Assembly (NCBI RefSeq): GCF_007991735.1
Contig: NZ_BJYX01000004.1
Coordinates: 124,001-188,000, forward strand
Reading direction: 5' to 3'
Source: Terrabacter aerolatus
Lineage (GTDB): Bacteria > Actinomycetota > Actinomycetes > Actinomycetales > Dermatophilaceae
Length of the DNA stretch: 64,000 nucleotides
A program made the translations under genes and the position numbers. Shown here one piece after another: positions 62,238-64,000 of this stretch (position 1 is its first letter; each line of letters begins with the position of its first letter). The notes beneath the pieces were generated by a model that was not told the origin of the DNA, did not search any database, and worked only from the letters and a program-made list of their open reading frames with translations.

Positions 62238-63955
62238 TGCGAGTCATGGCCCAGATGGGCATGGTGATGAACCTCGACAAGTGCATCGGGTGCCACACGT
62301 GCTCGGTCACGTGCAAACAGGCGTGGACCAACCGTGCCGGCACCGAGTACGTCTGGTTCAACAACGTCGAGACCCGGCCGGGGCAGGGCTATCCGCGCCG
62401 CTACGAGGACCAGGAGACGTGGAAGGGCGGCTGGACCCTCACGCACCGGGGCAACCTCAAGCTCAAGGCCGGTGGCAGGGTGCAGAAGCTCCTCGGCATC
62501 TTCGCAAGCCCGGTGCAGCCCAAGCTCGCCGACTACTACGAGCCCTGGACCTACGACTACCAGACCCTCATCGAGGCCCCGCTGGGCGACGACTTCCCCG
62601 TCGCCCGGCCCAAGTCGCTCATCACCGGCGAGAACACGAAGATCACGTGGTCGGCCAACTGGGACGACAACCTCGGTGGCTCGAGCGAGATGGGCCACCT
62701 CGACCCGATCGTCGCCAAGCTCAACGCCTCGGTGCGTCGCGACTCGGAGGAGAAGGTCAGGTTCGAGCTCGAGAAGACCTTCATGTTCTACCTCCCGCGC
62801 ATCTGCGAGCACTGCCTCAACCCGTCGTGCATGGCGTCGTGCCCCTCCGGCGCGATCTACAAGCGCGAGGAGGACGGCATCGTCCTCGTCGACCAGGACC
62901 GGTGCCGCGGCTGGAGGCAGTGCATCACCGGATGCCCGTACAAGAAGATCTACTTCAACCACAAGAGCGGCAAGGCCGAGAAGTGCACCTTCTGCTACCC
63001 CCGCGTCGAGGTGGGGCTGCCGACGGTCTGCTCCGAGACGTGTGTCGGACGGCTGCGCTACCTCGGCCTCTTCCTCTACGACGCCGACCGGGTCACGGCC
63101 GCTGCGGCGACCCCGGACGAGGGCGACCTCTACGAGGCGCAGCTCGACCTCCTGCTCGACCCGAGCGACCCCGAGGTGATCGCGGCGGCTCGGCGTGACG
63201 GCATACCGGACGACTGGATGGACGCGGCGCGGCGCTCGCCGGTCTACGCGCTCGCCAAGACCTACCGGGTGGCCCTGCCACTGCACCCGGAGTACCGGAC
63301 GATGCCGATGGTCTGGTACGTCCCGCCGCTCTCGCCGATCGTCGACGTGCTGTCGTCGCAGGGTCACGACGCCGAGGACCGCACCGTGCTCTTCGGGGCG
63401 ATCGAGGCGCTGCGCATCCCCGTCGACTACCTCGCCGAGCTCTTCACCGCCGGGCGCACCGACATCATCACGGGCGTGCTGCAGAAGCTCGCCGCGATGC
63501 GCGCCTACATGCGCGACGTGTCGCTGGGCCGTGACGGCGACCCCGCGATCCCGGAGGCCGTCGGCATGAGCGAGGAGACGCTCTACGAGATGTACCGCCT
63601 CATGGCGATCGCGAAGTATGCCGACCGCTACGTCATCCCGACCGCCCACGTCGAGCGCGCCCACGAGCTCGAGGAGATCGGCTGCTCGCTCGACTTCGAC
63701 GAGGGGCCGGGGATGTACGAGTCCGGCCCGTTCGGCGAGGCGAGCGGGCGACCGGCGCCTGTGGCCGTGGAGACGTTCAACGCCCTGAAGCAGAGGCAGA
63801 CGTCCGACTCCGCGATGACGACCACCCCGAGCGGTGGGCTGCGTGGCCGTGTCAACCTGCTCAACTGGGACGGCAACGGTGCCCCCGACGGTCTGTTCCC
63901 GGGTGGCTCGTCCGACGGGCCGCCCGACACGGCCACGACGGAGGGGACGCGATGA
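62237..63955 (+). CDS. narH: Respiratory nitrate reductase beta subunit NarH
   Basis: A 572-residue iron-sulfur subunit passing electrons from NarI to NarG. Four cluster groups are visible: CIGCHTCSVTC at residues 16-26, CEHCLNPSCMASC, CRGWRQCITGC with Trp in place of the second Cys (the [3Fe-4S] cluster of NarH), and CTFCYPRVEVGLPTVCSETC. A C-terminal tail of about 60 residues is rich in Gly, Pro and Ser. ATG 62237 overlaps the narG stop. Its stop overlaps narJ as ATGA. Confidence 0.97.
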   Translation: MRVMAQMGMVMNLDKCIGCHTCSVTCKQAWTNRAGTEYVWFNNVETRPGQGYPRRYEDQETWKGGWTLTHRGNLKLKAGGRVQKLLGIFASPVQPKLADYYEPWTYDYQTLIEAPLGDDFPVARPKSLITGENTKITWSANWDDNLGGSSEMGHLDPIVAKLNASVRRDSEEKVRFELEKTFMFYLPRICEHCLNPSCMASCPSGAIYKREEDGIVLVDQDRCRGWRQCITGCPYKKIYFNHKSGKAEKCTFCYPRVEVGLPTVCSETCVGRLRYLGLFLYDADRVTAAAATPDEGDLYEAQLDLLLDPSDPEVIAAARRDGIPDDWMDAARRSPVYALAKTYRVALPLHPEYRTMPMVWYVPPLSPIVDVLSSQGHDAEDRTVLFGAIEALRIPVDYLAELFTAGRTDIITGVLQKLAAMRAYMRDVSLGRDGDPAIPEAVGMSEETLYEMYRLMAIAKYADRYVIPTAHVERAHELEEIGCSLDFDEGPGMYESGPFGEASGRPAPVAVETFNALKQRQTSDSAMTTTPSGGLRGRVNLLNWDGNGAPDGLFPGGSSDGPPDTATTEGTR

Positions 63956-64000
63956 TCGGGCTCCGCCGCCGTGCGCCGCGGACCAGCGACGACCGCGTCG
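63952..64000 (+). CDS. narJ: NarJ, nitrate reductase chaperone (partial, cut by window edge)
   Basis: Sixteen codons starting MIGLRRRAPRTSDDRV at ATG 63952, overlapping narH by 4 bp and preceded by GAGGGGACGC. Position after narGH and the expected reading frame identify narJ; no family motif is yet visible. narI should follow outside the window. Confidence 0.75.
   Translation, partial: MIGLRRRAPRTSDDRV

Noticed and set aside
1-64000. Mobile elements or prophage
   Set aside because: No transposase, integrase, inverted terminal repeats with target duplications or phage structural genes were seen.

Overview
The window is GC-rich chromosomal DNA whose gene order and regulatory style point to an actinobacterium, probably a Micrococcales member of the Intrasporangiaceae type (family-level placement is inference). 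Supporting signs are third-codon GC bias, many GTG starts, a run pepA - lpd - sucB - lipB - lipA - DUF4191 - RDD - glnA - glnE - glnA2 that is conserved across actinobacteria, PASTA-less Ser/Thr kinases, a DUF5302 protein, a polyphosphate glucokinase, a GlnR box, and many leaderless promoters with a TANNNT -10 box 6-7 nt before the start codon. I see no rRNA, tRNA, CRISPR array, insertion sequence or prophage.

Layout: 1-1.8 kb, end of an unknown gene, a serine hydrolase and a small partner. 1.8-7.8 kb, a cobalamin-riboswitch operon with an anchored extracellular protein, a four-domain ECF uptake system, cobU and cobS. 7.9-14.9 kb, gcvT, pepA, DUF5302, lpd and a two-lipoyl sucB. 14.9-25.6 kb, a TIGR01777 epimerase, an unusual Ser/Thr kinase, a Gfo/Idh oxidoreductase, lipB and lipA separated by an ABC exporter and an ECF42-type sigma factor with its DGPF partner, then DUF4191 and RDD membrane proteins. 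25.6-36.3 kb, nitrogen control: glnA behind a GlnR box, glnE and glnA2, with two MFS transporters, DUF1810 and a secreted M15-like wall hydrolase between. 36.5-42.2 kb, a secreted M6 metalloprotease, panB, a SPOR-like small protein, map and ppgK. 42.4-44.2 kb, a three-gene cytochrome b6-like operon including a 57-residue membrane protein. 44.4-52.8 kb, an ABC exporter, MBL-fold hydrolase, MerR regulator, FUSC and YihY membrane proteins and a canonical Ser/Thr kinase. 52.9-56.1 kb, a small ORF behind 11-bp-pitch repeats and an IorAB-type molybdenum hydroxylase. 57.1-64 kb, an iron-sulfur-type HTH regulator with a single-domain ANTAR protein, divergent from narGHJ (cut by the right edge).

Functional links: lipoate synthesis (lipB, lipA) serves the lipoyl enzymes sucB and the glycine cleavage system to which gcvT belongs; lpd is their shared E3. 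GlnE is expected to adenylylate GlnA at Tyr402, while GlnA2 lacks that site. The cobalamin cluster combines import with late nucleotide-loop assembly, so it fits salvage of cobinamide as well as B12 uptake. Two molybdenum enzymes (Nar and Ior-like) lie within 11 kb of each other.

The most interesting points are the heptamer GGCATAC/GTATGCC, which recurs far above expectation and seems to dictate rare codons; the split cytochrome b6 operon of unknown partner; the kinase with HTDISAAN in place of HRDLKxxN; the three 7-mer repeats at 11-bp pitch before a small ORF; and the ANTAR/iron-sulfur regulator pair next to nar.
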